Shown: piece after piece, positions 17,268 to 25,778 of the stretch | Layout: the number at the start of each line of letters is the position of its first letter | How positions within the stretch are numbered: position 1 is the stretch's first letter | Assembly (NCBI GenBank): GCA_012837385.1 | Contig: DURH01000020.1 | Location: 233,140 to 297,139, forward strand | Length of the DNA: 64,000 nucleotides | DNA from: Bacillota bacterium | GTDB lineage: Bacteria; Bacillota; Limnochordia; Darwinibacteriales; Darwinibacteriaceae | Direction of reading: 5' to 3' | Position numbers and translations under genes: made by a program | The notes under the pieces: generated by a model | What the model was told of the DNA's origin: nothing | The model's database searches: none | The model's input: the letters and a program-made list of their open reading frames with translations, nothing else

Positions 17268-17655
17268 AGTTGACTGTAATGGCTTTGGCGCTCTCCCAAA
17301 GACCGTGGATGTTGCAGTAGCTCAGGGCGATGAGGGTGCCGCTTTCTTTCAAACGGACCTTTACCTTGGCATAGGGTTCAGTGTAGCAAGGTCCTGCCTG
17401 TGCACCCTTGAGTCCTTCACCGTGTATTGTGAACTGGATATCCGCTAACTCGAACGTAAACCCTTCAGTGGGCTGGAACAACAGCTTAATCCAGCGGATA
17501 TGGTGCTCTGCTGTGTTGGGGTGGGGCACTTCCGCACCTACGCTCACAGTAATCTCAACGGCTTCGTCGGCCCCGACGTTTTCCGGGGCTTCAATCACGG
17601 GAACATGTTTCTCGTTCTTCCAATCTCCGCTGCGCAATACGTCACCGAGTTTCAT
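17266..17655 (-). CDS. Superoxide reductase (class II desulfoferrodoxin, neelaredoxin)
   Basis: A 129-residue superoxide reductase that reduces superoxide to hydrogen peroxide at a mononuclear non-haem iron centre, common in anaerobes. The ligands can be placed: E15-K16-H17 in EKHVPVIEAP, H45 in VPHPN, H51 in AEHHIRW, and C114 and H117 in SYCNIHGLW. The N-terminal desulforedoxin domain of class I enzymes is absent, hence class II. AAGGAGG precedes the ATG. A nearby rubredoxin donor is not encoded. The gene converges with wrbA and is divergent from the zinc-ribbon gene. Confidence 0.94.
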   Translation of the reverse strand: MKLGDVLRSGDWKNEKHVPVIEAPENVGADEAVEITVSVGAEVPHPNTAEHHIRWIKLLFQPTEGFTFELADIQFTIHGEGLKGAQAGPCYTEPYAKVKVRLKESGTLIALSYCNIHGLWESAKAITVN

Positions 17656-17772
17656 AGCCTACCTCCTTAAGCGATATTTTTGATCCATACTTCGAGAGTT
17701 GGCTGATTTCTCCTGCCCTTCTTTCTGTAATAAACGACAGTAAGCGGTGCATTCTACTAGGGAGGTGAGACT

Positions 17773-17943
17773 ATGACTACGTGTCCATTTTGCAATCAGC
17801 CCATGGAAAGGGTCACCCCTGACGAACAGGAGGCTTTCACTGATCTGTATCGCTGTGGCGCCTGCCAAGTGGAGCAGGCAGTGTATTGGGAACATGGAGA
17901 AAGGCTTCTAGCCTGGGATCATGATCCAAGTGACGAGATCTGA
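17773..17943 (+). CDS. Small zinc-ribbon protein (56 aa), function unknown
   Basis: A 56-residue protein starting at ATG 17773 behind GGAGGTGA. It has MTTCPFCNQPM and YRCGACQVEQA, two CxxC knuckles about 29 residues apart that should bind one zinc ion. The C-terminal third is acidic. No specific family is recognised. The PrsW gene starts 11 nt after its stop, so they are probably co-transcribed. Confidence 0.65.
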   Translation: MTTCPFCNQPMERVTPDEQEAFTDLYRCGACQVEQAVYWEHGERLLAWDHDPSDEI

Positions 17944-17954
17944 GAGGTGATGGA

Positions 17955-18614
17955 TTGGGCGTTGTGTTTTTGGCGTCACTGATCCCAGGCCTTTTTTGGC
18001 TTTGGTTTTTTCGGCGCTACGATGTGGGAGACAAGGAACCTGCGGCCCGGTTGGCCTTGTGCATGCTTTTTGGTGCTTTGGCTGTGCTTCCCACCTTGAG
18101 TTGGGAGGCACCTTTTCGCGAGCAGCTGCAGAATACCAATGCCCCTTTGGTTCAGTTGGCTCTGTCCTTTCTCGTTGTAGGTCTCGGCGAGGAATTGTTC
18201 AAACTGGTCGCCGTCTATTTAGCTGTTATCGGGGCTGAGGAGTTCAGTGAACCAATGGATGGTATTCTTTACGCCATTGCCACCGGCATCGGGTTTTCGG
18301 TGGTTGAGAATATCCTCTATATCTCTGCTTTCGGCTTGGCAGTAGCTCCTCTGCGTGGCACTATTGCCGTTTTGGCCCATATCTCCTTTTCAGGATTGGC
18401 AGGATCCTTTCTAGGCAGGGCCAGGTTCGAGGATAGGCCCTTTTTCACTTTGGCCAAAGGACTAGCGGTGGCTGTTTGGGCCCATGGATTGTATGATTTT
18501 CTCCTCATCACCGAAGCATTCTCACCCCTGACAGTAGTGGTGTACATCGGAATGCTGCAGTACATGCTCTTTGCTGCTATCCGCCGAGCAGTGAAATCCC
18601 CTGCTCAAAGGTAA
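17955..18614 (+). CDS. PrsW-family intramembrane metalloprotease
   Basis: A 219-residue integral membrane protein of the PrsW (CPBP-like) group. The glutamate pair in GLGEELFKL, the EEFSEPMDGILYAIATGIGF segment followed by VEN, and the His in VLAHISFSGLAG and in WAHGLYDFLL match the family's metal-binding positions. About eight hydrophobic segments are visible. Bacillus PrsW performs site-1 cleavage of anti-sigma factor RsiW; no sigma/anti-sigma pair is present here, so the substrate is unknown. The start is TTG 17955 after GAGAGGTGATGG; the N-terminus is already membrane segment 1. Confidence 0.85.
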   Translation: MGVVFLASLIPGLFWLWFFRRYDVGDKEPAARLALCMLFGALAVLPTLSWEAPFREQLQNTNAPLVQLALSFLVVGLGEELFKLVAVYLAVIGAEEFSEPMDGILYAIATGIGFSVVENILYISAFGLAVAPLRGTIAVLAHISFSGLAGSFLGRARFEDRPFFTLAKGLAVAVWAHGLYDFLLITEAFSPLTVVVYIGMLQYMLFAAIRRAVKSPAQR

Positions 18615-18670
18615 ACCTTGTCTAAGGAGTGTCCTGTATGCTAGAATAGGGAAGGAAAGGGTGTGACGGT

Positions 18671-19396
18671 ATGGCAGGACATTCCAAGTGGGCCAATATT
18701 AAGCACAAGAAGGCCAAGGAAGATGCTAAGCGCGGCCAGGTTTTCACCAAGATAGGGCGGAAGATCACCGTGGCGGCCAAGGAGGGCGGGCCTGACCCTG
18801 AAGCTAATGTACGTCTCCGCCTAGCCATTGATGAAGCCCGAGCTGCCAATATGCCTAACGATAACATTGAGCGCGCCATCCAAAGAGCAGTCGGGGGCCT
18901 GGACGGAGCATCGTATTCCGAGGTATTCTACGAGGGCTATGGGCCGAACGGAGTAGCTATTATGCTGCATACCTTGACGGATAACCGTAACCGCACTGCA
19001 GGCGAAGTCCGCCATCGGTTCTCCAAGTATGGAGGGAACCTGGGGGAGAGCGGTTGCGTGGCCTGGATGTTCCAGCGGCGGGGCCTCCTGGTTGTGGAGC
19101 GCGGCGAAGATGTGGATGAAGATGAGATCATGCTGCAAGCCCTGGAAGCAGGTGCCGAGGACGTGGTCGTAGAGGGCGATGTGATTGAGATCCTGACCGA
19201 TCCCAGCAACTTCCTTGAGATCAAGGGCGAACTGGAGAGCCAGGGTATGTCGTTTCTTGGCGCAGAGATCAGCTTTGTTCCTCAAAACACTGTCCAGATC
19301 GGGGCAGAGCAGGCTGAGACGGTGGAGAAGCTCATTGAGATGCTGGAGGAACTGGACGAAGTACAAGAGGTCTATTCTAATTACGAGGTACAGTAG
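18671..19396 (+). CDS. YebC/PmpR-family protein
   Basis: A 241-residue YebC-family protein, identified by MAGHSKWANIKHKKAKEDAK at the N-terminus, DNIERAIQRAVGG, and YEGYGPNGVAIM. The family was long annotated as DNA-binding transcriptional regulator; more recent work on relatives points to help for ribosomes stalled at proline runs. Both readings are from family knowledge. It lies upstream of ruvCAB, as in many bacteria. A small membrane peptide gene separates it from ruvC. Confidence 0.93.
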   Translation: MAGHSKWANIKHKKAKEDAKRGQVFTKIGRKITVAAKEGGPDPEANVRLRLAIDEARAANMPNDNIERAIQRAVGGLDGASYSEVFYEGYGPNGVAIMLHTLTDNRNRTAGEVRHRFSKYGGNLGESGCVAWMFQRRGLLVVERGEDVDEDEIMLQALEAGAEDVVVEGDVIEILTDPSNFLEIKGELESQGMSFLGAEISFVPQNTVQIGAEQAETVEKLIEMLEELDEVQEVYSNYEVQ

Positions 19397-19461
19397 GAGT
19401 ACAATAATAATGGAATACTGTCCGAGCCGCGGGGCATACTTACTCCCAGGGAGGTAATGGT

Positions 19462-19569
19462 ATGCGCAGAGCGGTGGTGCTCGTGGTAATCGGATTAATC
19501 TGCTTTATCTTGGCCTTTCTTTTGTCGCAAAGACTGTTTCCTCTAGCTTTTGGTTCTTTTTCAGCCTAG
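19462..19569 (+). CDS. 35-residue single-span membrane peptide
   Basis: ATG 19462 follows AGGGAGGTAATGG. The product begins MRRAVVLVVIGLICFILAFL: two arginines, then about 17 strongly hydrophobic residues, then a short polar tail ending LAFGSFSA. It would sit in the membrane with the N-terminus inside. A terminator follows 10 nt after the stop. No family is recognised. The place between yebC and ruvC is close to where Bacillus has bofC, but the proteins are unrelated. Confidence 0.5.
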   Translation: MRRAVVLVVIGLICFILAFLLSQRLFPLAFGSFSA

Positions 19570-19579
19570 GGGAGAAGAC

Positions 19580-19612
19580 AACCTCAACCGCATGGATTGA
19601 GGTTCTTTTTTT
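19580..19612 (+). terminator. Terminator after the small membrane peptide gene
   Basis: AACCTCAA (19580-19587) pairs with TTGAGGTT (19597-19604), followed by CTTTTTTT. It separates yebC and the peptide from ruvC. Confidence 0.8.
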
Positions 19613-19691
19613 GCCTGATCCCCGGCTTCGCAGGACCCCAGGCAAGGACTTGCCGTGAACTGCGTCGAATAGAAGGGCGAGGTGTAATGCA

Positions 19692-20183
19692 GTGATTACA
19701 TTGGGAATTGACCCTGGGACAGCTATTACAGGCTTTGGTGTGGTGCGGGTGGAACACAACCGGCATACTGTCCTGGGCTATGGTGCGATACGCACCTCAT
19801 CCAAGGAAGCCACGGCCAAGCGCCTAGAGACGATTTACCAGGAGCTCAGCAGTCTGATCAAGGAGTTTGAACCAGACTGCTTGGCTGTGGAAGAACTCTT
19901 TTTCAACAAAAACTCTGCCACGGCGCTTGCGGTGGGACAAGCTAGGGGAGTAGCCATTTTGGCTGGTTCCCATGCTGGGCTGCCAGTTTATGAGTACACG
20001 CCTCTTCAGGTGAAGACGGCGGTGACCGGTTATGGACGGGCCGACAAAGAACAGGTGGCATACATGGTGCGCATGCTCCTGGGGCTGCAGACAACTCCGC
20101 AACCCGACGACATCACTGATGCTTTGGCCATCTGCATCTGCCATGGCTATAACTCCAATAACTGGGGGAGGAGAGGCGAATGA
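19692..20183 (+). CDS. ruvC: Holliday junction endonuclease RuvC
   Basis: A 163-residue RNase H-fold resolvase that cuts four-way junctions. Catalytic acids are visible in GIDPGTAITGFGVV (Asp), AVEELFF (Glu) and PDDITDALAICICH (two Asp). Basic loop KTAVTGYGRADKEQV fits the DNA-binding surface. The start is GTG 19692 after GAGGTG. The stop overlaps the ruvA start as ATGA, so ruvC-ruvA-ruvB-recO are probably translationally linked. Confidence 0.96.
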   Translation: MITLGIDPGTAITGFGVVRVEHNRHTVLGYGAIRTSSKEATAKRLETIYQELSSLIKEFEPDCLAVEELFFNKNSATALAVGQARGVAILAGSHAGLPVYEYTPLQVKTAVTGYGRADKEQVAYMVRMLLGLQTTPQPDDITDALAICICHGYNSNNWGRRGE

Positions 20184-20812
20184 TAGTATCCTTAAAGGGT
20201 CGGCTGTTGGATGCAGCGGACAGCATAGTGTTCCTAGAAGTACAAGGGGTTGGGTTTGAGGTAAATGCGTCGGCATCTGTCCTTAAGTCTCTGCCGCCAT
20301 TAGGCCAGGAGCTGCAGGTGTTCACTTACCTGCAGGTGCGAGAGGACAATATGGCGCTCTACGGCTTCTCATCCTGGGAGGAGCGTCGCCTGTTTGAAAA
20401 GATTATCAGCGTTGCTGGGATCGGGCCTAAGAGCGGTTTAGCCATCATTTCCAGCATTGATCCAGAGGGCTTTATCCGCGCTGTACAGACCCAGGATCTA
20501 AAGACCCTCACTACTCTGCCTGGAGTTGGCAAGAAGACTGGGCAGAGGATTCTCTTGGAATTGAAGGACGCTTTCAAGCACGTCGAGTTGCCTGAATCCC
20601 ATGAAGACGCTCCTGATCTGCCAGGGGATATCGTGGAAGATGCACTGGAGGCTTTGATCGCGCTGGGTTACAGCAGCAGTGAGGCGCAGCGCATGGTTGA
20701 TTTGGCCCAGCCTCAGTTAGATCAGCAGTATGATCTGCAAGAGCTGCTGAAAACGGCACTGGCTCAAAACAGCCAGCAAAGGGGTGAACGTACTTGGAAA
20801 CGGAACGGATAG
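20180..20812 (+). CDS. ruvA: Holliday junction helicase subunit RuvA
   Basis: A 210-residue junction-binding protein. Domain I is an OB fold ([12 protein letters not shown]), domain II holds two helix-hairpin-helix motifs ([14 protein letters not shown] and [16 protein letters not shown]), and domain III at the C-terminus ([20 protein letters not shown]) contacts RuvB. RuvA tetramers load RuvB rings on DNA for branch migration. It overlaps ruvC by 4 nt and ruvB by 19 nt. Confidence 0.97.
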   Translation: MIVSLKGRLLDAADSIVFLEVQGVGFEVNASASVLKSLPPLGQELQVFTYLQVREDNMALYGFSSWEERRLFEKIISVAGIGPKSGLAIISSIDPEGFIRAVQTQDLKTLTTLPGVGKKTGQRILLELKDAFKHVELPESHEDAPDLPGDIVEDALEALIALGYSSSEAQRMVDLAQPQLDQQYDLQELLKTALAQNSQQRGERTWKRNG

Positions 20813-21813
20813 TAAGTGCCTGGAAACGGCCTGACGATTGGGATGTGGAGAGGTCACTGCGGCCAAGGAATTTAGCTGAGTATATCGGGCAGGACAAGGT
20901 GAAGGAACACCTACGCCTGTTCATTACCGCAGCCAAGCAGCGTGACGAGGCGCTGGATCATGTCCTGCTCTACGGTCCTCCTGGGTTGGGTAAGACCAGT
21001 TTGGCTCACATTATTGCTGGTGAGATGGGAGTGGGTATTCACACCACTTCAGGTCCTGCCATCGAGCGCCAGGGAGATCTAGTGGCCATCTTAACCAGCC
21101 TTCAGGCCAGAGATGTACTCTTTATCGACGAGATTCACCGCCTGAGCAGGCAGGTAGAGGAGGTACTCTACCCCGCCATGGAAGACGGAGCCGTTGATAT
21201 TGTTATCGGCAAGGGTCCTGGGGCCCGGTCTGTGCGCATCGATCTGCCTCCTTTTACCTTGGTGGGGGCCACCACCAGGGCCGGGATGCTCACTTCTCCC
21301 CTGCGTGACCGCTTTGGGATGTTGAGCCGCTTGGACCTTTATGAGACTAAGGATCTGCAGGCCATCGTCCTGAGGGCTGCTGACATATTGGACATAGAAA
21401 TCGACCAGGCTGGAGCAGAGGAGATCGCCAAACGCTCCCGGGGTACGCCGCGGGTGGCCAACCGCCTCCTCAAGCGGGTGAGGGACTATGCTCAGGTGCG
21501 GGCAGACAATCGCATCTCCCACGAGGTAGCCAAGGCAGCCCTCAGCCTGTTTGAGATTGATGGCAATGGGCTGGATCAGATGGACAGGCGCATCCTGTTC
21601 ACCATCCACAAGGTGTTTGGCGGAGGGCCGGTGGGTGTGGACAGTCTCAGCGCCGCGATCGGCGAGGAAGCTGCCACCATTGAAGATGTCTATGAACCCT
21701 TCCTGCTGCAGCTGGGGCTGCTGCAGAGAACCGCGAGGGGACGCTGCCTCACCAATTTGGGCTATGAATACCTAGGCGTTCAACCCCCGGCGACAGCAGG
21801 TGAAGAGCTTTGA
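20794..21813 (+). CDS. ruvB: Holliday junction branch migration ATPase RuvB
   Basis: A 339-residue AAA+ motor. [18 protein letters not shown] at the N-terminus, Walker [17 protein letters not shown], Walker [10 protein letters not shown], sensor 1 [11 protein letters not shown], arginine-finger region SPLRDRFGM, and a C-terminal winged helix with [15 protein letters not shown] are all present. The start is TTG 20794 within the end of ruvA, behind AAGGGGTGAACG. The stop overlaps the recO start as TTGA. Confidence 0.98.
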   Translation: METERIVSAWKRPDDWDVERSLRPRNLAEYIGQDKVKEHLRLFITAAKQRDEALDHVLLYGPPGLGKTSLAHIIAGEMGVGIHTTSGPAIERQGDLVAILTSLQARDVLFIDEIHRLSRQVEEVLYPAMEDGAVDIVIGKGPGARSVRIDLPPFTLVGATTRAGMLTSPLRDRFGMLSRLDLYETKDLQAIVLRAADILDIEIDQAGAEEIAKRSRGTPRVANRLLKRVRDYAQVRADNRISHEVAKAALSLFEIDGNGLDQMDRRILFTIHKVFGGGPVGVDSLSAAIGEEAATIEDVYEPFLLQLGLLQRTARGRCLTNLGYEYLGVQPPATAGEEL

Positions 21814-22562
21814 CTTGGAAAACAGAGGGAATTGTGCTGAGGGTGCGCAACATGGGTGAAGCTGACCGGGTGGTGACGGTCTATACAAAGGACCGGGGCA
21901 AACTCACCGCTGCGGCCAGGGGGGCCCGGCGCGTCAGGAACCGCCTGCTCGGTTCCACACAGGTCTTCACCCATGGGCTGTACCTCATTTTTCCCAGGCA
22001 GGGACTGCATAATCTCAGTCAGGCGGAAATCATCCACAGCAGGCAGCCCCTCAGGGAGGATCTGGAGAAGTTCGCCTACGCTTCCTACATAACGGAACTG
22101 CTGGATGCCCTCACTGCAGAGGAGGACCCTGCAGAAAGCGTTTTCTCTCTGCTGGCCAGCGCCTTGGCCTTAGCTGAAAAGGGGCGCCTTAAGCTAGCGG
22201 CTCGGGCTTTCGAGATCAGACTCATGAGGGAACTTGGCTATGAGCCTGAGCTGTATCACTGCCTAAACTGTCGTGAGGCTGTGCGGGACACCATATTCTT
22301 CACGGAACAGGCGGGGGTGCTGTGCCAGAAGTGTGCTCCCCAGGTTCCGGGCAGCGTGCGCATCTCCAATGGCGTCTGGGAGCTGATGAAAAAGCTTTTG
22401 GAATGGGAGTTCTCCAAACTGACTGTCCTTCATCCAGCGGCGGGCCTTGAGGAGGAGCTGCGCCAGATTATGCGTAAGTACATAGACTTTCGGCTAGAAT
22501 ATCCCTTGAAGTCTCTAGATTTCCTGGAGACCCTAACGGCTGTGCCGCCGGGAGCAGATTGA
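21810..22562 (+). CDS. recO: DNA repair protein RecO
   Basis: A 250-residue RecO, which anneals single strands and, with RecR, loads RecA onto SSB-coated DNA. N-terminal OB fold ([20 protein letters not shown]), helical C-terminal part, and a zinc site of two CxxC pairs (CLNC near residue 150 and CQKC near 171), as in Gram-positive RecO. The start is TTG 21810, overlapping ruvB by 4 nt. In Bacillus recO sits with era and yqzL; here it is attached to ruvCAB, and yqzL is at 1.0 kb. Confidence 0.93.
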   Translation: MTWKTEGIVLRVRNMGEADRVVTVYTKDRGKLTAAARGARRVRNRLLGSTQVFTHGLYLIFPRQGLHNLSQAEIIHSRQPLREDLEKFAYASYITELLDALTAEEDPAESVFSLLASALALAEKGRLKLAARAFEIRLMRELGYEPELYHCLNCREAVRDTIFFTEQAGVLCQKCAPQVPGSVRISNGVWELMKKLLEWEFSKLTVLHPAAGLEEELRQIMRKYIDFRLEYPLKSLDFLETLTAVPPGAD

Positions 22563-22587
22563 CAATTCGTGGTGGATTTGGTATATA
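22559..22587 (+). promoter_or_regulatory. Sigma-A promoter of glyQS
   Basis: TTGACA (22559-22564) overlaps the recO stop; after 17 nt follows TATATA (22582-22587). The start of transcription would lie near 22594, giving a leader of about 100 nt before glyQ. Confidence 0.72.
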
Positions 22588-22601
22588 TTAAGCGATATTA
22601 C

Positions 22602-22675
22602 TGCACTTTAAAGTGCATAATTCATGTCCTCTGGAGAAACCTTTCGTCCCTTGTCGTTGGGTGAAAGGTTTTTCA
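22602..22675 (+). promoter_or_regulatory. glyQS leader with palindrome and terminator-like hairpin
   Basis: Inside the leader, 22602-22617 is a perfect 16-bp palindrome (TGCACTTT and its complement). Next, AAACCTTTC (22637-22645) pairs with GAAAGGTTT (22663-22671), with an inner CCC/GGG, followed by a run of five T. This lies after the promoter and just before the ribosome site (GAGAGGGG), so it could act as an attenuator. The T-box consensus is absent. Alternatively the hairpin only stops read-through from recO. Confidence 0.5.
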
Positions 22676-22696
22676 AAATCAGAGAGGGGTGGCTGA

Positions 22697-23575
22697 GTGA
22701 ACCTACAAGAAATGATCCTGAAACTGCAGAGCTATTGGGCGCAACAAGGGTGCATCATTTATCAGCCCTATGATTTGGAAGTCGGTGCTGGGACTATGTC
22801 ACCAGCCACTTTTTTAAAGGCATTGGGGCCTGAGCCCTGGAACGTTGCCTATGTACAGCCCAGCAGGCGGCCCACAGATGGGCGTTATGGGGAGAACCCC
22901 AATCGCGTCCAGCACTACTACCAGTTTCAAGTAATCCTCAAACCCTCGCCCGATGACGTACAGGAACTATACTTGGGCAGTTTGGAAGCGCTGGGGATTG
23001 ACCTGCTTAAACATGATGTTCGCTTTGTGGAAGATGACTGGGAGTCTCCCACCCTAGGGGCGTGGGGCTTGGGCTGGGAAGTGTGGCTGGATGGGATGGA
23101 AATCACCCAGTTCACATACTTTCAGCAGGTAGGCGGTATCGATGTGAAACCGGTATCCGCGGAAATTACCTATGGGGTGGAACGCCTAGCCATGTTTATC
23201 CAAGGAGTGGATTCCATCTTTGACCTGGTCTGGGTGGACGGGGTCACCTATGGAGACGTCTTTTTGCAGAATGAAGTTGAGTACTCCAAACACAATTTTG
23301 AGGCAGCTGATACCACCAAGCTGTTCACCCTCTTCGATTTGTATGAGGACGAGGCTGAGAGGCTGATTGGGTTGGGTTTGGTTCTGCCAGGGTATGATTA
23401 CGTGCTGAAATGCTCCCACACCTTTAACCTCTTGGATGCCCGGGGCGCCCTCAGCGTCAGCGAGCGGACGCGGTTTATCGGCAGGGTGCGGGCGCTGGCG
23501 CGCTTGGCAGCCCAGGGATACTTAGCGGAAAGGGAGCGGCTGGGGTTTCCACTTCTGAAGAGGGGGGCGATATAG
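22697..23575 (+). CDS. glyQ: Glycyl-tRNA synthetase alpha subunit
   Basis: A 292-residue catalytic subunit of the alpha2-beta2 type GlyRS. The segments [44 protein letters not shown] and [14 protein letters not shown] (motif 3) identify it. The start is GTG 22697 after GAGAGGGGTGG. The stop is directly next to the glyS start. It has an upstream promoter and a hairpin leader but no T-box, unlike most glycyl synthetase genes in Bacillota. Confidence 0.97.
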   Translation: MNLQEMILKLQSYWAQQGCIIYQPYDLEVGAGTMSPATFLKALGPEPWNVAYVQPSRRPTDGRYGENPNRVQHYYQFQVILKPSPDDVQELYLGSLEALGIDLLKHDVRFVEDDWESPTLGAWGLGWEVWLDGMEITQFTYFQQVGGIDVKPVSAEITYGVERLAMFIQGVDSIFDLVWVDGVTYGDVFLQNEVEYSKHNFEAADTTKLFTLFDLYEDEAERLIGLGLVLPGYDYVLKCSHTFNLLDARGALSVSERTRFIGRVRALARLAAQGYLAERERLGFPLLKRGAI

Positions 23576-25639
23576 ATGCAGGACTTTTTGCTGGAACTGG
23601 GCTTCGAGGAACTGCCTGCTCGTTTTATTGATAGCGCACTTAAGCAATTATCAGAAGCAATTACCAGTCGGCTGACGCAAGAGCGTTTGAGCTTCGGTGA
23701 GGTTAGGCTGTTTAGCACACCCCGGAGGTTGGCCGTACTCATAGAAGGGCTTCAGGAAAAGCAGGACGACATGGTGGAGGAAATCAAGGGACCGCCTGTG
23801 AGCATTGCCAGAGACGCCGAAGGCAATTTGACTAAAGCGGGCTTGGGCTTTCTCCGCTCACAACAGGTGGACGAACAGGCCATCATAGTCAAGTCCTTTC
23901 AGGGGGGCGAGTACCTCTATGTGCGCAAAGAAGTGCAGGGCCAGGAAACCTATGCGCTGCTTAAGCCTGTCCTGGAAGATATTATTGCCCATCTGGGCTT
24001 CCCTAAGAACATGCGTTGGGGAGACTACGATCTGCGCTATGCTCGGCCCCTGAGGTGGATTGTGGCTTTGTTTGGAACTAGGGTGATCCCTGTGGAAGTG
24101 GGGCCAATCAAGGCCGGACAGGTGAGTTTTGGCCATAGGCAGTTGAGCGCCGGTCCCATCACAATAGAGCAGCCAAGTGACTATCCTGCGGCCCTGAAAG
24201 AGAATTATGTTATTGCCGATACTGAAGAGCGGGTTACAGACATTTGGCAGCAGATTCAGCGGCTTGCCCAGGAACATCAGGCCACCGTACAGGAAGATCA
24301 GCGCCTGCTTAAGGAAGTAGCCAATTTGGTTGAGTATCCCACGGCCTTTGTAGGCGAATTCTCCAAACAGTTCTTGGATGTTCCCTCTGAAGTGCTCATC
24401 ACTTCTATGAAAGAGCATCAGCGCTATTTCCCCCTCCATGATTCTGAGGGAAGATTGAAGGCCTGTTTTATAGGAGTGCGCAATGGAGCTGACAACCACC
24501 TGGATCTGGTGGTGAAGGGCAATGAAAAAGTGCTGGCAGCACGTTTAGCGGATGCGAAGTTCTTTTATGATGAAGATCTAAGGACTGAACTAGCAGATCA
24601 TCTACCAAGGCTGGACCAGGTGGTCTTCCAGGAGAAACTGGGAACCATGGGAGATAAGGTGCGCCGCCTGGAGAAACTCACAGCGGCCCTGACTGAGCTC
24701 TTGGGCCATGCAGAGCATTTGGACACTGCCCTGCGCACCGCTCGCTTAGCTAAGTGCGATCTGGTCACTCAGATGGTATATGAGTTCCCAGAGCTGCAGG
24801 GAGTGATGGGTGAAAAATACGCTTTAGCCCAAGGTGAGGAAGCAGCAGTGGCAGCTGGTATTAGGGAGCACTATATGCCGCGCTTTGCAGGCGATGCAGT
24901 TCCCACCACTATTGAAGGTACCCTGGTGAGTCTAGCTGATAAGCTGGACACTTTGGTGGGCTATTTCGCCCTCGGTAAGATCCCCACTGGCTCCCAAGAT
25001 CCCTTTGCCCTGCGCCGGCAGGCCCAGGGTGTGGTGCAGATTCTGCGGCAGGGTGGCTACCTGGTTTCCATCGAGAAATTGGTGGGCACCGCAGCGGAGG
25101 GCTACTCAGACCCAAACCTGGGAGAGGATCAGGCGGCAGCACTGGTGAAGTTCCTCCTGGCCAGGCTGAGGGTGACCCTTCTTGAACAGGGCTACAGCTA
25201 CGATATTGTCGACGCAGCCCTGGCCTCAGACGATGATCAGATCCCCAGCCTGCTAAACAGAGTAAGCGCGCTATCTGATTTTCGAGAAGGAGAGCTTTTT
25301 GAAGACCTCATTATCGGCTTCGAGCGGGTCGCCAATCTAGCTGCTAAGGCCGAAGTAGATACCCTGGAAAAGGATGCCTTCCTTCCCGCTGATGCTGAGT
25401 TCCATACAAGCGTCCAGGAACTGGAAAAAACCTGTCTGCCCCTGGTGGAGCAGGGAGATTTCCAAGGTGTGCTGCAGCAATTAGCGGGCTTTCGCCGACA
25501 GGTCGACCGGTTTTTCGACCAGGTGATGATTATGGATGAGGATCCTGTAGTGCGCAGTAACCGTCTGGCGCTGCTTAAACAAGCCCTGAAGTTGTATAGA
25601 TTGTGCGGTGATTTGCGGTTAGTTGTTTCGAATAAGTAA
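23576..25639 (+). CDS. glyS: Glycyl-tRNA synthetase beta subunit
   Basis: A 687-residue beta subunit that binds and positions tRNA-Gly. N-terminal LLELGFEELPARFIDSALKQL, the TSMKEHQRYFPLHD segment near residues 278-292, the HD-like region with EKLGTMGDKVRRLEKL and the C-terminal DALR-type anticodon-binding domain are present. ATG 23576 directly follows the glyQ stop. Length is normal for the family. Confidence 0.97.
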   Translation: MQDFLLELGFEELPARFIDSALKQLSEAITSRLTQERLSFGEVRLFSTPRRLAVLIEGLQEKQDDMVEEIKGPPVSIARDAEGNLTKAGLGFLRSQQVDEQAIIVKSFQGGEYLYVRKEVQGQETYALLKPVLEDIIAHLGFPKNMRWGDYDLRYARPLRWIVALFGTRVIPVEVGPIKAGQVSFGHRQLSAGPITIEQPSDYPAALKENYVIADTEERVTDIWQQIQRLAQEHQATVQEDQRLLKEVANLVEYPTAFVGEFSKQFLDVPSEVLITSMKEHQRYFPLHDSEGRLKACFIGVRNGADNHLDLVVKGNEKVLAARLADAKFFYDEDLRTELADHLPRLDQVVFQEKLGTMGDKVRRLEKLTAALTELLGHAEHLDTALRTARLAKCDLVTQMVYEFPELQGVMGEKYALAQGEEAAVAAGIREHYMPRFAGDAVPTTIEGTLVSLADKLDTLVGYFALGKIPTGSQDPFALRRQAQGVVQILRQGGYLVSIEKLVGTAAEGYSDPNLGEDQAAALVKFLLARLRVTLLEQGYSYDIVDAALASDDDQIPSLLNRVSALSDFREGELFEDLIIGFERVANLAAKAEVDTLEKDAFLPADAEFHTSVQELEKTCLPLVEQGDFQGVLQQLAGFRRQVDRFFDQVMIMDEDPVVRSNRLALLKQALKLYRLCGDLRLVVSNK

Positions 25640-25778
25640 AGAAGCGGGTCTTGGGAAGGAGAACCGGAGACGATCAAGAATAGAGTCTGTTGGTAATTAG
25701 CCCAATAATTCCCGAATTTGAGGACGTGTTTCCCCAAAGGGAATGATATTAGCTAACAAACGAAGAAGGAGGATGCGA

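Noticed and set aside
22563-22696. T-box leader for glyQS
   Set aside because: The AGGGTGGNACCGCG box and a stem I pattern are absent; only a palindrome and a terminator-like hairpin are found.
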